A DNA stretch of 5,629 bases, taken from NCBI GenBank assembly GCA_946415695.1, contig CAMKTM010000159.1, positions 1 through 5,629 of the forward strand, in the 5' to 3' direction. Positions 3,736 through 5,629 of this stretch are shown here, one piece after another. Every line of letters starts with the position of its first letter. Position 1 is the stretch's first letter. The position numbers were made by a program, and so were the translations under genes. The DNA comes from an uncultured Prevotellaceae bacterium (lineage in GTDB: Bacteria > Bacteroidota > Bacteroidia > Bacteroidales > Bacteroidaceae). Below the pieces are notes generated by a model. The model was not told where the DNA came from. It saw nothing but the letters and a program-made list of their open reading frames with translations, and searched no databases.

Positions 3736-5629
3736 ATGTCTCCGAAAGTATTTATAGACAGGCCGATATTATCGGGCGTAATCTCAGTCTTCATTGTAGT
3801 GCTGGGACTGATTGGTCTCATTAACCTGCCCATCGAGCAGTTTCCCGAGATTGCTCCGCCAACGGTCAGTGTACGTGCCAACTACACGGGCGCCAATGCC
3901 GAGACGGTGCAGAAGAGCGTCATCATCCCCCTCGAGGAGAGCCTGAACGGCGTGGAAAACATGATGTACATGACCTCGTCTGCCTCCAACACAGGTTCCG
4001 GCAACATCAGCATCTTCTTCAAGCAAGGCACGGATGCCGACATGGCGATGGTCAACGTGCAGAACCGCGTGGCTTCTACGCAGGGACAACTGCCGGCCGA
4101 CGTCACGAGGAGCGGCGTGACGGTACGTAAACGTCAGACGAGCAACATCAAGAGCCTCTCGCTTTATAGCCCGACGGATGCCTACGACACAGACTTCCTG
4201 ACCAACTACATGAAGATAAACATCGAGCCGCGCCTCTCCAGGGTGCCCGGCGTGGGCGAGGTGAACGTCTGGGGCGCAAGCTACAGTATGCGCATCTGGC
4301 TCGACCCGCTCAAGATGGCTTCCTACGGCCTCATGCCTTCCGACATAGATAATGTGCTTGCGGAGCAAAACATCGAGGCGCCGACAGGAACACTGGGCGC
4401 CGATGCGGAGAACACGTTCCAGTACGTCCTGAAGTACAGAGGACGTTACGAAGAGGAGCGCGACTACGAAAACCTCGTCGTCAAGTCCCTGCCCGACGGC
4501 AACGTGCTTCGCCTCAAAGATGTGGCTCGGGTGGAGCTCGGCATACAGAACTACACCTTCCAGAACAGCACGAACGGTCATGCTGGCGCTAACTGCATGA
4601 TTGCCCAGACGCCTGGCTCGAACGCAAACGAAATAATAAAACTCATCGACAAGACGGCGGTCGAGATAAAGACGGAGTTGCCGCCGGGCATGGAACTCGT
4701 GGACGTGATGAGCACAAAGGACTTCCTCGACGCAAGCATCCACAACGTCGTGCGCACACTCCTCGAAGCCATCATCCTCGTGGTGCTCGTCGTCTATGTC
4801 TTCCTGCAAGACCTCAAGAGCACGTTCATCCCTTCGCTTGCCATCGTGGTCAGCTTGATAGGCACCTTCGCCGTGCTTTACTTCATCGGCTTCAGCCTTA
4901 ACTTGCTCACGCTCTTTGCCCTCGTCTTGGTAATCGGCACGGTGGTCGATGATGCGATAGTCGTGGTGGAAGCCGTGCAGGCGAAGTTCGACGAGGGCTA
5001 CAAGTCGCCTTATCTCGCTTCTGTCGATGCGATGAAAGGCCTCACGTCTGCCCTCATCACGACCACCATCGTCTTTATGAGCGTCTTCATCCCCGTTTGC
5101 TTCGTGGGCGGCACCACGGGCGTCTTCTACACACAGTTTGGGGTGACGATGGCGATTGCCGTTATCATCTCCACCATCAACGCCATGACGCTCTCGCCCG
5201 CCCTTTGTGCCCTTATGCTTCGCCCCAAGCGAGAGGGCGACACGAGCTTCTCGGCGCGCTTCCACGAGGCGTTCAACGTCGGCTTCCATCGCGTTGTCGT
5301 CAAGTACCAGAGGGGCGTCCTGCGCATCTTCCACAACCGTTGGCTGCCCTGGGTGTCCGTGGTGGCAGTGTGCTTCTTGCTGGCCTATATGCTCAAGACA
5401 ACCAAGACCGGCTTCGTACCAAACGAGGACATGGGCTCCATCAACGTCAACGTCCAGTGTGCCCCAGGCACGAGCATGGCCGTGACAGGCAGGATAACCC
5501 GCGAGGTGGAGCGTCGCATCAAGGACATCCCGCAGTTCCGACTCTACAACATGACCATAGGCCGCGGCTCGACATTCGACCAGTCGTCGTCCGCCGGCTC
5601 GTTCAACATCCGCCTGAAGAACTGGGATG
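3736..5629 (+). CDS. RND efflux pump inner-membrane subunit (AcrB-type, HAE1 family), 3' end outside the window
   Basis: The reading frame starts MSPKVFIDRPILSGVISVFI and stays open for 631 codons to the window edge, about 60% of the usual 1030-1060 residues. It is a proton-driven trimeric pump that exports drugs and other amphiphiles through the adaptor and an outer-membrane channel. Visible features: TM1 at about 10-29, followed by LPIEQFPEIAPPTV; the porter domain up to about 330, with family motifs such as VPGVGEVNVWGASYSMRIWL; TM2-TM6 between about 338 and 490, including the TM4 pair Asp405-Asp406 in VVDDAIVVVEAV (Asp407/408 of E. coli AcrB), needed for proton relay; the TM6 end LSPALCALML; TM7 at about 535-552; and the start of the second porter half (TGFVPNEDMGSINVNVQ). 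The TM10 lysine partner lies beyond the edge. The start is separated from the adaptor gene by the S23 insert. The complementary strand has a long open frame (3784-5334), which is a shadow. Confidence 0.96.
   Translation, partial: MSPKVFIDRPILSGVISVFIVVLGLIGLINLPIEQFPEIAPPTVSVRANYTGANAETVQKSVIIPLEESLNGVENMMYMTSSASNTGSGNISIFFKQGTDADMAMVNVQNRVASTQGQLPADVTRSGVTVRKRQTSNIKSLSLYSPTDAYDTDFLTNYMKINIEPRLSRVPGVGEVNVWGASYSMRIWLDPLKMASYGLMPSDIDNVLAEQNIEAPTGTLGADAENTFQYVLKYRGRYEEERDYENLVVKSLPDGNVLRLKDVARVELGIQNYTFQNSTNGHAGANCMIAQTPGSNANEIIKLIDKTAVEIKTELPPGMELVDVMSTKDFLDASIHNVVRTLLEAIILVVLVVYVFLQDLKSTFIPSLAIVVSLIGTFAVLYFIGFSLNLLTLFALVLVIGTVVDDAIVVVEAVQAKFDEGYKSPYLASVDAMKGLTSALITTTIVFMSVFIPVCFVGGTTGVFYTQFGVTMAIAVIISTINAMTLSPALCALMLRPKREGDTSFSARFHEAFNVGFHRVVVKYQRGVLRIFHNRWLPWVSVVAVCFLLAYMLKTTKTGFVPNEDMGSINVNVQCAPGTSMAVTGRITREVERRIKDIPQFRLYNMTIGRGSTFDQSSSAGSFNIRLKNWD

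Noticed and set aside
3784..5334. A 516-codon open frame on the minus strand opposite the pump gene
   Set aside because: It lies entirely antisense to the clear AcrB-type frame. Its product is a His/Arg/Asp/Val-rich low-complexity chain with no recognisable domain, as expected when a high third-position G+C gene is read backwards.

Overview
The window looks like chromosomal DNA from a member of the Bacteroidetes, most likely order Bacteroidales (Prevotella/Bacteroides-like); this placement is an inference. It rests on a short secreted protein with a type IX secretion-like C-terminus, an HU-related DNA-binding protein of the family expanded in this phylum, a lipoprotein adaptor for an RND efflux pump, two promoters matching the phylum's TTTG / TAnnTTTG consensus, and no Shine-Dalgarno sequence before the starts.

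Layout: (1) 1-82, an array of 7-base repeats. (2) 90-149, a palindrome-rich repeat, followed by a leftward gene (148-750) for a small exported protein, with its promoter at 832-863. (3) 751-1235, a divergent intergenic region with three 22-bp repeats and a well-formed promoter for (4) a rightward HU-like gene (1236-1862). (5) 1863-2124, a non-coding stretch with a 20-bp tandem repeat, a second, inverted copy of the 90-149 repeat (58 of 60 bases match) and another 7-base array. (6) 2125 to the end, an RND efflux operon: the adaptor gene (2125-3219) and the inner-membrane pump (3736 to beyond the window edge). An outer-membrane factor may follow but lies outside the window.

The most striking feature sits inside the efflux operon. 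Adaptor and pump genes are normally nearly contiguous, but here they are separated by a 521-bp unit (3208-3728). It encodes only a four-helix-bundle protein of the S23 family, the family of the proteins encoded by intervening sequences in some bacterial 23S rRNAs. The unit is bounded by inverted repeats whose 34-base right arm is perfectly complementary to the left arm, except for one extra 7-base unit on the left. It is AT-richer than its neighbours and supplies the adaptor's stop codon. It resembles a 23S rRNA intervening sequence that sits in a protein-coding operon. The 7-base arrays at its ends share a CATTNNN pattern with the arrays at 1-82 and 2050-2124, so one repeat family appears to mark several gene boundaries here.
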